From assembly GCA_022627515.1 (NCBI GenBank), contig JAKEGK010000030.1:1-39717 (forward strand): a stretch of DNA of 39,717 nucleotides. Reading direction: 5' to 3'. Made by a program: the position numbers and the translations under genes. This document shows, one piece after another, positions 24,845 to 33,907 of the stretch; the first letter of the stretch is position 1, and every line of letters starts with the position of its first letter. The notes beneath the pieces are model-generated. The model worked only from the letters and a program-made list of their open reading frames with translations, had not been told where the DNA came from and ran no database searches. Source of the DNA: Gammaproteobacteria bacterium. Lineage in GTDB: Bacteria > Pseudomonadota > Gammaproteobacteria > SZUA-152.

Positions 24845-27112
24845 ATGCCTACTGAAAACACTTCGTTGCTGGAACATCGTAAGGAAGCGCTTGCCCGCCG
24901 GCGGAAATGGCGCACGTTCATCGATATTACGGCAAATTATGGAGTGGGCTTTGGGGGCGTAAGTGTCATCATTGCAATTGTGCTGATATTTTTCTATTTG
25001 CTTTATGTGGTGCTGCCGCTTTTCGCCAATGCATCAATTCAAGTCATGGGAGAATATTCTGCGCCGGGCGGCAGTGATTACTCTAGCGAACTCATTGCAC
25101 TTGAAGAGCAAAATGAAATTGGCGTGCGTTTTACTCATGGCGGCCATGCTATTTTTTTTAACGCCGGAACCGGGAATATAATCGAAGATGTAACCCTGGC
25201 CATCCCACCCGGGACAGCGATTACCAGTTTTACGCAGGGCAATCCCGTTACCCGCCTTGTTGCTTACGGATTGTCGAACGGCCGCGTCATTGTCGCGAGG
25301 CATCAGTATCAGCTTAGCTATCCCAGCGACCAGCGGGTTATAACGCCAAGGATAGAATATCCGTTCGGCGAAGAAGCGCTGCTCATCGATGAAAAAGGAA
25401 GAGCGATTAGTCAACTGGAATTGCGCGCAACCGGCGAAGCGTTGTCAGTGGTTGCGTTGCTGGAAGACGCTGAAGTGCTGATTGCGCATTATGACCGGCA
25501 GGAGTCACTGCTGGAAGAAGAAGTTTCCCTGCAACGCACGGTTTTTACCGTGGATCATGGCATGGATTTCGTGGAATACCTGTTGCTTGACAAGGAGCAG
25601 CGCAATTTGTATCTCGCGGACCGGTCCGGCGCGGTCCGGCACTATGACCTCAGTGACAGGGAAAGCGCCGTGCTGCTGGGCACCACCAGTGTTATTGAGC
25701 AAGGCGCGCAAATCAGCTGCTTCGCTTTTCTGGGCGGTGAATTGTCCTTGCTGGTTGGGGATACCAGGGGACGAATTTCACAGTGGTTTACTTCGCAAGA
25801 TGCGCTGGGCAACAAGAAACTGGTTCGGGTGCGTCAATTTCAGCTGGACAATTACCCAATCATTGCAATTGCGCGGGAAGAACGCCGCAAAGGCTTTGTT
25901 GCCGCGGATGACAAAGGCAATGTTGGTATTTTTCATTCCACGGCAGAGCGCCGCTTACTGGTGGAACAGACCCCGCAGCCCGTGAAATTTTTGGGGCTAT
26001 CACCAAGGGCCAATGCTTTGTTGATTGAAGACAAAGCAGGTTCCTACCGCTTCTGGAAAATTCATAACGAACATCCGGAAATTTCCTGGTCCTCCCTCTG
26101 GGGTAAGGTCTGGTACGAAAGTTATGGTGAATCCCGTTATATCTGGCAGTCTTCATCCGCAAGCAACGATTTTGAACCCAAGCTGAGCCTTACTCCGCTG
26201 GTGTTTGGCACGTTCAAAGGCGCTTTTTATGCCATGTTGTTTGCAGTTCCGCTAGCCATCATGGGCGCAATCTATACCGCCTACTTCATGGCGCCCCGCA
26301 TGCGCCGCATGGTAAAACCCAGTATCGAAACCATGGAAGCGTTGCCGACGGTAATTCTGGGGTTTCTGGCGGGACTATGGCTGGCGCCGTTTGTGGAAGA
26401 CCATTTGCCGGGAATTTTCAGCCTGCTGTTGGTTCTCCCCGTGGGCGTGCTGATAGCGGCTTATTGCTGGCATGCGCTGCCCGGCCGTATTAAACACCGG
26501 ATTCCCGATGGCTGGACCGCCGCGTTATTGGTCCCCGTGGTGTTGTTAATCAGCTGGATCTCGCTCTCTCTCAGCCAGCCGCTGGAACTATGGTTGTTCG
26601 ATGGCAATATGCGGAGCTGGTTAACGAATGAAATGGGTGTCAGCTTCGACCAGCGTAACGCGCTGGTCGTTGGTTTTGCGATGGGATTCGCCGTGATCCC
26701 TAATATATTTTCCATTGCGGAAGACGCCATTTTCAGTGTTCCCAAACACTTAACCATTGGTTCATTGGCGCTCGGCGCCACTCCCTGGCAAACAATGATG
26801 CGGGTTGTGCTGCTGACGGCAAGTCCCGGTATTTTTTCCGCTATTATGATTGGTCTTGGACGCGCGGTAGGGGAAACCATGATTGTATTGATGGCAACGG
26901 GCAACACCCCGGTGATGGATATGAGTATTTTCCAGGGCATGCGCACTCTGGCCGCGAACACAGCGGTTGAGATGCCCGAGTCGGAAGTTGACAGCACGCA
27001 TTACCGGGTGCTGTTTCTGGCGGCGCTGGTGTTATTCATGATGACGTTTTTGTTCAATACTCTCGCGGAACTTATCCGCCAGCGTCTCAGGGTTAAATAC
27101 AGTTCACTATGA
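24845..27112 (+). CDS. pstC: Phosphate ABC transporter permease PstC, long form
   Basis: This 755-aa inner-membrane permease has a first membrane segment at ~34-60, then a ~390-residue periplasmic region (~62-450) of repeated short beta blades (LLLDKEQRNLYLADRSGAVRHY, KGFVAADDKGNVGIF) that looks like a beta-propeller. The canonical PstC permease domain follows (~455-755) with EALPTVILGFLAG, GLGRAVGETMIVLMATGN and TMRTLA-like GMRTLAANTA. E. coli PstC is only 319 aa; the long form is known in gammaproteobacteria such as Pseudomonas. The ATG at 24845 lacks a clear Shine-Dalgarno. It overlaps pstA by 4 bp. Confidence 0.93.
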   Translation: MPTENTSLLEHRKEALARRRKWRTFIDITANYGVGFGGVSVIIAIVLIFFYLLYVVLPLFANASIQVMGEYSAPGGSDYSSELIALEEQNEIGVRFTHGGHAIFFNAGTGNIIEDVTLAIPPGTAITSFTQGNPVTRLVAYGLSNGRVIVARHQYQLSYPSDQRVITPRIEYPFGEEALLIDEKGRAISQLELRATGEALSVVALLEDAEVLIAHYDRQESLLEEEVSLQRTVFTVDHGMDFVEYLLLDKEQRNLYLADRSGAVRHYDLSDRESAVLLGTTSVIEQGAQISCFAFLGGELSLLVGDTRGRISQWFTSQDALGNKKLVRVRQFQLDNYPIIAIAREERRKGFVAADDKGNVGIFHSTAERRLLVEQTPQPVKFLGLSPRANALLIEDKAGSYRFWKIHNEHPEISWSSLWGKVWYESYGESRYIWQSSSASNDFEPKLSLTPLVFGTFKGAFYAMLFAVPLAIMGAIYTAYFMAPRMRRMVKPSIETMEALPTVILGFLAGLWLAPFVEDHLPGIFSLLLVLPVGVLIAAYCWHALPGRIKHRIPDGWTAALLVPVVLLISWISLSLSQPLELWLFDGNMRSWLTNEMGVSFDQRNALVVGFAMGFAVIPNIFSIAEDAIFSVPKHLTIGSLALGATPWQTMMRVVLLTASPGIFSAIMIGLGRAVGETMIVLMATGNTPVMDMSIFQGMRTLAANTAVEMPESEVDSTHYRVLFLAALVLFMMTFLFNTLAELIRQRLRVKYSSL

Positions 27113-28764
27113 TTAAGGATTGGATTAAATCCGGCAATCCCTGGATCTGGCTGACAGCGTCCGCAGTCAGCGTCAGCCTGATCCTGGTATTTGGATTGCT
27201 TTTATTAATCGCCACGCGCGGGCTTGCGCATTTCTGGCCAAAAGACCTGCTGGCGATAACCTACCTTGACCGTGCCGGGGAAACCAGGAATTTCATTGGT
27301 GAAATTCATGGTTCCGAAATTGTCAGCGCGGAACGGCTTCGCGATTCCGGTTTTGATATTAACGTGGATAACACACTCTATGAACGGTTGCTGTTGAAAA
27401 TCGGAAACCGCGATCTGGGCGGTCAGGATTTCAAGTGGGTTGTCCGGAGCCGTATCCAGCAACAATCCCTGCCGGCGGCTGTTTTCGCCGCGGAACGCCG
27501 GGAGTGGGGCAATTTCTACGGTTATCTTGTTGCGGTAAAACAGGAAGGTGAAATAGTTGCACAAGGCGAACATGCGGTCTCCGCCTTGGAGGAGCGGTTG
27601 GGCCGGGCCCAGGAGCTATACGAACAGATCCGGGATATCGAAAAGGATGAGATCGGCGCCATTAACTACGGCATGGAACGGCTCCGGTTGAAGCAGCGCA
27701 AAATGGAGCTGGATAAAAATGACAGCCCGGAAAATTTACAATCCATAGAACAGGAACGCAGTGAGTACCGGCAGCAATATGATGCCTTGCAGAATCAGTT
27801 GATAAAACTCTATAAGGACATCGAGCGTGACGCCATCGTAGCCAAAACGGCGGATGGACAGGAAGTTGATTTGCCCCTGGCGAAAATCGTCCGCGTTTAT
27901 TATCCCAATGCCATGTCATTATTTGGCAAAGTTCTATTTTATCTGGAAAAGATCCTGGAATTCGTCAGCGACGAACCAAGGGAAGCCAACACGGAAGGCG
28001 GTGTATTTCCCGCGATATTCGGCACTGTGATGATGGTTATGATCATGTCGGTAATGGTGACGCCCTTTGGCGTGGTGGCGGCGGTTTATTTGCGGGAATA
28101 TGCAAAACAAGGCATATTAACCAGGACGATCCGTATCGCCGTCAACAATCTGGCCGGCGTGCCTTCGATTGTATATGGCGTTTTTGGGCTGGGTTTTTTT
28201 GTGTATTTTTTGGGGGGCAACATTGACCAGTTATTTTTTCCTGAATCGGCGCCATCCCCGATGTTCGGAACCCCCGGCATATTGTGGTCTTCCCTTACAT
28301 TGGCCATTCTTACTGTGCCGGTGGTTATCGTTGCGACGGAAGAAGGCTTATCACGCATTCCCAAGGCCATTCGCGAAGGAAGCCTGGCGCTCGGCGCCAC
28401 CAAGGCGGAAACCTTGTGGCGTACAGTGCTGCCGATGGCGAGCCCTGCGGTCATGACAGGATTAATTCTGGCCATTGCGCGCGCAGCGGGTGAAGTGGCG
28501 CCGTTGATGCTAGTTGGCGTGGTAAAACTGGCGCCATCTTTGCCAATGGATGCCAATGCGCCGTTTCTGCACCTGGACCGGAAATTTATGCATTTGGGTT
28601 TCCATATCTATGATGTCGGGTTTCAGAGTCCCAATGTCGAGGCGGCGCGGCCCCTGGTGTATGCGACGGCATTACTGCTGGTGCTGGTCATCGTAGTGCT
28701 TAACCTGACCGCCATCGCGATCAGAAATCATTTGCGTGAAAAATACCGCTCGCTTGAACAATAA
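27109..28764 (+). CDS. pstA: Phosphate ABC transporter permease PstA, long form
   Basis: This 551-aa permease has a first membrane segment at ~13-35, then a large periplasmic insert containing a strong coiled-coil (~155-240, with RLRLKQRKMELDKND and SIEQERSEYRQQYDALQNQL). The permease domain follows (~295-551) with NNLAGVPSIVYGVFGLGFF, EGSLALGATKAETLWRTVLP and AIARAAGEVAPLMLVG, all typical of PstA. E. coli PstA is 296 aa. The start overlaps the pstC stop (ATGA). The coiled-coil and the PstC propeller-like domain are probably partners on the periplasmic face. Confidence 0.93.
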   Translation: MIKDWIKSGNPWIWLTASAVSVSLILVFGLLLLIATRGLAHFWPKDLLAITYLDRAGETRNFIGEIHGSEIVSAERLRDSGFDINVDNTLYERLLLKIGNRDLGGQDFKWVVRSRIQQQSLPAAVFAAERREWGNFYGYLVAVKQEGEIVAQGEHAVSALEERLGRAQELYEQIRDIEKDEIGAINYGMERLRLKQRKMELDKNDSPENLQSIEQERSEYRQQYDALQNQLIKLYKDIERDAIVAKTADGQEVDLPLAKIVRVYYPNAMSLFGKVLFYLEKILEFVSDEPREANTEGGVFPAIFGTVMMVMIMSVMVTPFGVVAAVYLREYAKQGILTRTIRIAVNNLAGVPSIVYGVFGLGFFVYFLGGNIDQLFFPESAPSPMFGTPGILWSSLTLAILTVPVVIVATEEGLSRIPKAIREGSLALGATKAETLWRTVLPMASPAVMTGLILAIARAAGEVAPLMLVGVVKLAPSLPMDANAPFLHLDRKFMHLGFHIYDVGFQSPNVEAARPLVYATALLLVLVIVVLNLTAIAIRNHLREKYRSLEQ

Positions 28765-28804
28765 ACGTGAACAATAAAAATGTGAGCATTGAACGAGGAT
28801 TGTC

Positions 28805-29650
28805 ATGAATAACGAAATGCCAAAAAGAACGCCCACGCATGCCATCGATATTGAAGCATTGGGGCGGATGCAGAGCCGGGTCGATCCTGAATCAGCCGAG
28901 ACCTGCCTGGAGGTAAAAAATCTCAGTCTCTTTTATGGGGAAAAACAGGCGCTATTTGACATTAACATGAAAATTCCCAAACAAAAGGTCACCGCTTTTA
29001 TTGGGCCAAGCGGTTGCGGTAAATCCACATTGCTGCGCTGCATGAATCGTATGAATGACTTGGTTGATGATTTGAAAATTAACGGCGAATTGTTACTGGA
29101 TAACGAAAACATTTATGCCAAATCGGTCGATGTTGCTGAATTGCGCCGCCGTGTAGGTATGGTTTTTCAAAAGCCCAATCCGTTTCCCAAGTCTGTCTAT
29201 GAAAATGTCGCTTATGGATTGCGTCTGCAGGGCATCAACAGCAGGCGCACACTGGACGAAGTGGTGGAGCGGGCATTGAAGCGGGCGGCATTATGGGATG
29301 AAGTACGTGACCGGTTGCATGACAATGCGTTGGGTCTGTCCGGCGGTCAGCAGCAACGATTGGTCATAGCCCGCGCGGTGGCCATTGAACCGGAAGTATT
29401 GCTATTGGACGAGCCGGCCTCCGCCCTCGATCCTATATCGACATTGAAGATAGAAGAACTTATATACGAATTGAAAGACAAATATACTATCGTGATCGTA
29501 ACCCACAATATGCAGCAAGCAGCCCGGGTTTCGGATTGCACAGCGTTTTTGTATATGGGTAAGCTGATCGAGTTTGGCGATACCAATCAGTTGTTTACCA
29601 ATCCCAGAAAAAAACAGACCGAGGATTATATTACCGGCCGCTATGGATAG
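28805..29650 (+). CDS. pstB: Phosphate ABC transporter ATP-binding protein PstB
   Basis: This 281-aa ABC ATPase has Walker [10 protein letters not shown] (67-75), the PstB-typical [10 protein letters not shown] after it, the Q-loop [22 protein letters not shown] segment, signature LSGGQQQRL, Walker [14 protein letters not shown] and switch His in VTHNM. It energises phosphate import through PstCA. A ~30-residue N-terminal extension precedes the ABC domain. It begins 40 bp after pstA. Confidence 0.96.
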   Translation: MNNEMPKRTPTHAIDIEALGRMQSRVDPESAETCLEVKNLSLFYGEKQALFDINMKIPKQKVTAFIGPSGCGKSTLLRCMNRMNDLVDDLKINGELLLDNENIYAKSVDVAELRRRVGMVFQKPNPFPKSVYENVAYGLRLQGINSRRTLDEVVERALKRAALWDEVRDRLHDNALGLSGGQQQRLVIARAVAIEPEVLLLDEPASALDPISTLKIEELIYELKDKYTIVIVTHNMQQAARVSDCTAFLYMGKLIEFGDTNQLFTNPRKKQTEDYITGRYG

Positions 29651-29757
29651 GGTTCGCTATCGCACGAAATTGAATACGCGCTGTGTGCTGCTTAACGTTT
29701 TGATTATCGGGTGCGATCGTCCTACACTAAGATAAAGAGTTGAATCCGGAGTTTCAA

Positions 29758-30471
29758 ATGGATAAGAATTCACTAGGTCATCATATATCACAACAGTTCA
29801 ACGCTGAACTGGAGGACATCCGGTCCAAAGTACTGGCGATGGGCGGACTGGTTGAGCAGCAGATCCAGGATGCGCTAAACGCCCTGGTGACTGCCAATGT
29901 TGAACTGGCCGAGAATGTCGTAAAAAATGACGTCAAGGTTAACGCCCTGGAAGTGAATATCGATGAGGAGTGCGCACGCATATTGGCGCGCCGTCAACCG
30001 GCGGCAAGTGATTTGCGCCTGATCGTAGCGGTAATCAAGACTATTACTGATCTGGAGCGCATTGGCGACGAAGCGGAAAAGGTTGCGCGCATGGCGGCTG
30101 AACTTGCCAATCTGGAACGGCCGCGCAATCAGTATCATGAAACCCAGCATCTGGGGGAGAGCGTCCAGCACATGGTGCATGACGCCCTGGATGCCTTCGC
30201 CAGAATGGATGTAGAAGCGGCGTTAAAAGTCGCGCTCTATGATGAGGAAGTGGATCTAAAATACGAAGGAATTCTGCGTCAGCTCATCACCCATATGATG
30301 GAAGATCCGCGCTCCATCAAGCGGGTGATGGATGTGATCTGGTCCATCCGCGCCCTGGAACGCATTGGTGATCACGCCAAGAATATTTGTGAATACATTA
30401 TTTATCTTGTAAAAGGGAAAGATGTGCGCCACCTGGGATTTGATGTCATTGAAAAGGAACTGCGCCCCTGA
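29758..30471 (+). CDS. phoU: Phosphate transport system regulator PhoU
   Basis: This 237-aa all-helical protein is made of two PhoU three-helix repeats, each with the metal-binding E(D)xxxD pattern: NIDEECARILARRQPAASDLR with ITDLERIGDEAEKVA, then DEEVDLKYEGILRQ with IRALERIGDHAKNICEYI. It links Pst transport activity to PhoR and restrains the Pho response. ATG at 29758 is chosen because GGAG lies seven bases upstream; a TTG at 29740 would add six residues. It is the last gene of the pst-phoU cluster and converges on the ABC permease gene. Confidence 0.96.
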   Translation: MDKNSLGHHISQQFNAELEDIRSKVLAMGGLVEQQIQDALNALVTANVELAENVVKNDVKVNALEVNIDEECARILARRQPAASDLRLIVAVIKTITDLERIGDEAEKVARMAAELANLERPRNQYHETQHLGESVQHMVHDALDAFARMDVEAALKVALYDEEVDLKYEGILRQLITHMMEDPRSIKRVMDVIWSIRALERIGDHAKNICEYIIYLVKGKDVRHLGFDVIEKELRP

Positions 30472-30508
30472 AGCGCAGGCGCTTGCGGGCTTGATTCAAA
30501 GTCGCGGC

Positions 30509-31711
30509 TTATTCGGCGCGCAACGCATCCACAGGATCCATTTTCGCCGCATGCATCGCGGGCGCCACCCCGGCCAGCAGCCCGATCATTACTGATGTAA
30601 CCACCGAAAGCGCGGTAAAAAACGCGGAAAACTGGGTGGGAAGCGCGGGCAGAAACAGTTGTAATAAAAATGCCAGAGCAATGCCGGCGGCGATACCCGC
30701 GGCTCCACCCAATGTTGAAAGAACGGTGGCCTCACTTAAAAACAGCACCAATATCTGTTTCCTTTGAGCGCCCAGCGCGCGCAGCAAACCGATTTCTGAA
30801 GTACGTTCACGGACCGCAATGGTGGTGATGGTCAGTATGCCAACGCCGCCCACCAGCAGGGATATGCCTCCCAGCGCGCCGACCGCAAAGGTTAAAATGT
30901 TCAGTATGGAACTCAGCACATCCAGCATTTGTTGTTGCGTGGTAATGGTTACATCATTTCTGCCATGCCGCGCGATAAGGATCTCTTCAATGTTTTTAAC
31001 AATGACTTTCTCATCGAAGCCTTCCTTGTACAGCACGTCAATTTCCATGACTCCTTCACGGTTGAACAGCGCAAGTCCGCGCTGGGTGGGAATATACGCC
31101 GCGTCGTCCAAGTCGATGCCAAGCACCTGTCCCTTGGATTCAAGAACCCCGATAACCCGGAAGCGGTTGCCGCTGATGCGGACCAGCCGTCCCAGTGGCG
31201 GCTCATCCCCAAACAATTCCTGTTTTAATTTGTGGCCAAGCACCGCATAAGCCCGCGGGGCCTGGATATCATCTTCCGGCAGGAATTTGCCGGAACGTAT
31301 GGCGAAGCTGAACACAGTGGGGAATTCAGGTCCCACGCCATAAACGGTGGTGCGCCGGCTTTTTTTGCCCGCTTCCACTTCGGCATTACCCTGGACCACA
31401 GGGATGACCGCCGTGACATTGGGTATGCGTTTTAAGGCTTGCGCGTCTTCGATAGTCAGCGGCCGTTCGGCGCCAAACACGCCAACCGAGGAGCCGGCGG
31501 TGGTTACCCGGCCGGGATTAATCCCGATCAACGTGGTGCCGAATTGCGTGAATTCCGCCAGCACGTAACGGTGAATGCCTTCGCCGATGGAAGTCAACAA
31601 CATCACCGCTGTGATGCCGATGGTGATGCATAACATGGTCAGGCAGGAACGCAAACGGTGCGCGAGGATCGCGCCTTTGACCAGGTTGATATAATCGCCG
31701 GTTCTAACCAT
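30509..31711 (-). CDS. MacB/FtsX-type ABC transporter permease (second permease)
   Basis: This 400-aa protein has one N-terminal membrane segment (~21-43), a large periplasmic MacB-PCD-like domain (~45-270) and a C-terminal FtsX domain with three membrane segments and the conserved TTIAVRERTSEIGLLRALGAQRKQILVLFL, ending PVDALRAE. It is the distal gene of the operon adaptor-ATPase-permease-permease. Together with the first permease it would form a heterodimer, unlike E. coli MacB, where ATPase and permease are fused and homodimeric. A 214-bp palindromic element separates it from the first permease. Substrate unknown. Confidence 0.9.
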   Translation of the reverse strand: MVRTGDYINLVKGAILAHRLRSCLTMLCITIGITAVMLLTSIGEGIHRYVLAEFTQFGTTLIGINPGRVTTAGSSVGVFGAERPLTIEDAQALKRIPNVTAVIPVVQGNAEVEAGKKSRRTTVYGVGPEFPTVFSFAIRSGKFLPEDDIQAPRAYAVLGHKLKQELFGDEPPLGRLVRISGNRFRVIGVLESKGQVLGIDLDDAAYIPTQRGLALFNREGVMEIDVLYKEGFDEKVIVKNIEEILIARHGRNDVTITTQQQMLDVLSSILNILTFAVGALGGISLLVGGVGILTITTIAVRERTSEIGLLRALGAQRKQILVLFLSEATVLSTLGGAAGIAAGIALAFLLQLFLPALPTQFSAFFTALSVVTSVMIGLLAGVAPAMHAAKMDPVDALRAE

Positions 31712-31737
31712 CGCTCATCTGCCTTTACCCTAACGTT

Positions 31738-31951
31738 GCAAAAAACACATGCTACGCAGGTGAGCCGCCTCGGGCTTGGCCTTGTCGGACACGTGTAAAT
31801 ACATCCGTTCTTGTTTCGAAAAGAATGCTCGTGGGCGGCATCCATGCCGCCCAACGGTCCGCCAACGCCAAGCCCAAGACGGCTTCTTCAACGTGTCTGG
31901 AAAACTCACCCAACGTGAGGTTTACCACCATTGAAGGCATGTGTTTTTTGC
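31738..31951. mobile_element. 214-bp palindromic MITE-like element inside the ABC operon
   Basis: The ends are 15-bp perfect inverted repeats: GCAAAAAACACATGC (31738-31752) and its exact reverse complement (31937-31951). Imperfect arms continue inward: GGGCTTGGCCTTG near the left end is mirrored near the right end as GGGCTTGGCGTTG (minus strand). The centre holds GGGCGGCAT-CC-ATGCCGCCC, a perfect hairpin. The element could fold almost end to end. It contains no transposase, no clear target-site duplication was found, and it fills most of the gap between two permease genes of one operon, so the second permease must be transcribed through it or from a promoter in it. Confidence 0.65.
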
Positions 31952-32008
31952 GCGGCCATTTTCGGCATTTTGTGTTCATAACGGTCTTTTTTAATGCAAC
32001 TGTAAGGT

Positions 32009-33217
32009 TTACTTATGCGCCAGAGCTTCGATGGGATTTAATTGCGCGGCGCGCCTGGCCGGCATGGCGCCAAAAATCAATCCGGTAAGCATGGCGATGC
32101 CCGCCGCCCCGATTGCCGCCCAGAGTGGCGCACCCGCCGGAAACGCCGGATAGATATGCCGGATTATGGCATTGGCAATAAAACCGAGCAGCACGCCTGT
32201 CACGGCGCCCAAACTTGCCAGCATAGTGGCTTCCGTGAGAAACAACACAATGATCTTGTGTTGCGATGCGCCTAATGCCTTAAGTAAACCAATCTCGGCG
32301 GTGCGTTGCGAGATGGATACCAGCATGATATTCATAATCAGAATACCCGCTACGGCAAGACTGATTGCCGCGATGCCGGCAACCGCGTAAGTCAGTGCGC
32401 TGAGAATTTTATCGAACGTGGCCAGAATCGCGTCCTGGGTGATGATGGTGACATCTTCTTCACCCTGGTGGCGGCGTTTGAGGATGTCCGTAATATCGTT
32501 AATGACAAATGGGATCACGTCGCGGGTTTTGGCTTCAACCAGGATGCGGAATAACGAGGGCGTATTAAAAATCGATTGTGCCGCCGCGACGGGCGTAATG
32601 ACCAGGTCCTGTACATCCATCCCGATGGAACGGCCTTCAGAGGCGAGAATGCCGATAACGCGAAACCGGCGGTCACCGATCCGCAGCCATTGCCCGACGG
32701 GATTGGTGGTGCCGAACAATTCACGTTTTATGGTGCTGCCGATGACGCACACCGGCGGCGCCTGATCAAAATCAGTATCCGGCAGGAATTGCCCTGACGC
32801 CATTTTCCAGTGCCGCAATGGCAACAGCGAGCTGCTCGAGCCGAGAATCGGGGACTCGCGTTCCACGCCCTGCCAGGACACCGTGACAGATCCTACAACA
32901 AGGGGCGCAATCCGCCTGACGCCGGGAATTCTCAACAACGTTACGGCATCGTCATTGGTTAAATCGCGCGGTGTTTCACCAATGAATACCGATGGCGAAC
33001 CGCCCTTGGTTTCGCTTTTACCCGGAATCACGATGATCAGGTTGGTGCCGAGCGAGGCGAATTCATTAATGACATAACGCCGCGCGCCTTCACCCAAGGC
33101 GGTTAATACAATTATCGCGGCGACGCCAATCATCATCGCAACCAGCATGAGTATGGTTCGAAGCCGGTGCCGGCTAAGCGCATTCCAGGTGTAGTACAAG
33201 ACATCGAATATCCGCAT
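32009..33217 (-). CDS. MacB/FtsX-type ABC transporter permease (first permease)
   Basis: This 402-aa protein has an N-terminal membrane segment (~20-42), a periplasmic MacB-PCD-like domain and a C-terminal FtsX domain with ISQRTAEIGLLKALGASQHKIIVLFLTEA, ending NPIEALAHK. ATG at 33217 is chosen, 13 bp after the ATPase stop with AGGCGG upstream. The longer frame to 33304 would overlap the ATPase gene by 74 bp. It is homologous to the second permease (same architecture, similar FtsX motif), suggesting an old duplication. It should pair with the ATPase and the adaptor as a tripartite efflux or lipoprotein-type transporter. Confidence 0.9.
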   Translation of the reverse strand: MRIFDVLYYTWNALSRHRLRTILMLVAMMIGVAAIIVLTALGEGARRYVINEFASLGTNLIIVIPGKSETKGGSPSVFIGETPRDLTNDDAVTLLRIPGVRRIAPLVVGSVTVSWQGVERESPILGSSSSLLPLRHWKMASGQFLPDTDFDQAPPVCVIGSTIKRELFGTTNPVGQWLRIGDRRFRVIGILASEGRSIGMDVQDLVITPVAAAQSIFNTPSLFRILVEAKTRDVIPFVINDITDILKRRHQGEEDVTIITQDAILATFDKILSALTYAVAGIAAISLAVAGILIMNIMLVSISQRTAEIGLLKALGASQHKIIVLFLTEATMLASLGAVTGVLLGFIANAIIRHIYPAFPAGAPLWAAIGAAGIAMLTGLIFGAMPARRAAQLNPIEALAHK

Positions 33218-33230
33218 CGCTGGCCGCCTG

Positions 33231-33899
33231 TTAGCGTTCACGCTCAATGCAACCATCGACCATGCGGATCCGGCGCGCCGCGCGCTGGCCGATTTCCGGG
33301 TCATGGGTCACGATGACCAGGCTCATGCCCTGTTGATTAAGTTGTTCCAGGATGGCCACCACTTCGCGGCTGGAATGACGATCCAGGTTGCCGGTGGGTT
33401 CGTCGGCGAGAATCACCCCCGGCCGCATCACAGTAGCCCTTGCAATCGCCACACGCTGTTGCTGGCCGCCGGAAAGCTGGTCGGGACGATGGGATGCGCG
33501 ATCCAGTATGTCGAGGGACGCCAGCACGGCGCGGGCGTGCTCGCTGCGTTCGCGGGGATCGATGCCTGCCAGCAACATGGGCAGTTCGACATTTTCCTGC
33601 GCGGTCAAGCGCGGCAACAGTTGAAAGAACTGAAAAATGAAGCCAATTTTATTTTGCCGTGTAACCGCCAATTCGTCATCAGACAAGGAAGTGACTTCCT
33701 GATTATCCAGTTTATATGTGCCGCGCGTCGGCCGGTCCAGCAGGCCGATGACATTGAGCAGGGTGGACTTGCCGGAGCCCGAGGGACCCATGATGGACAG
33801 GTATTCTCCCCTGGCAATGGTCAGATTAACGTCCTGCAGGGCATGAACTGTCTGGTCTCCAACAATAAATTCGCGGTCTACGCCTTTGAGTTCAATCAT
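33231..33899 (-). CDS. MacB/LolD-type ABC transporter ATP-binding protein
   Basis: This 222-aa ATPase has Walker [10 protein letters not shown] (38-46), the MacB/LolD-typical [11 protein letters not shown], the Q-loop [21 protein letters not shown], signature [14 protein letters not shown], Walker [13 protein letters not shown] and the switch His in VTHDPE. These are the mechanotransmission-class (MacB/LolD/FtsE) hallmarks. It begins 8 bp after the adaptor gene and energises the two permeases downstream. Confidence 0.94.
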   Translation of the reverse strand: MIELKGVDREFIVGDQTVHALQDVNLTIARGEYLSIMGPSGSGKSTLLNVIGLLDRPTRGTYKLDNQEVTSLSDDELAVTRQNKIGFIFQFFQLLPRLTAQENVELPMLLAGIDPRERSEHARAVLASLDILDRASHRPDQLSGGQQQRVAIARATVMRPGVILADEPTGNLDRHSSREVVAILEQLNQQGMSLVIVTHDPEIGQRAARRIRMVDGCIERER

Positions 33900-33907
33900 G
33901 CCGGCTA

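Noticed and set aside
30471-30484. AAGCGC/GCGCTT inverted repeat directly after phoU
   Set aside because: Only 2 bp separate the arms and there is no U-run, so it is not a credible terminator.
31752-32088. Short open frames on both strands inside and beside the palindromic element
   Set aside because: They follow from the repeat sequence, have no ribosome-binding site and no recognisable protein features.
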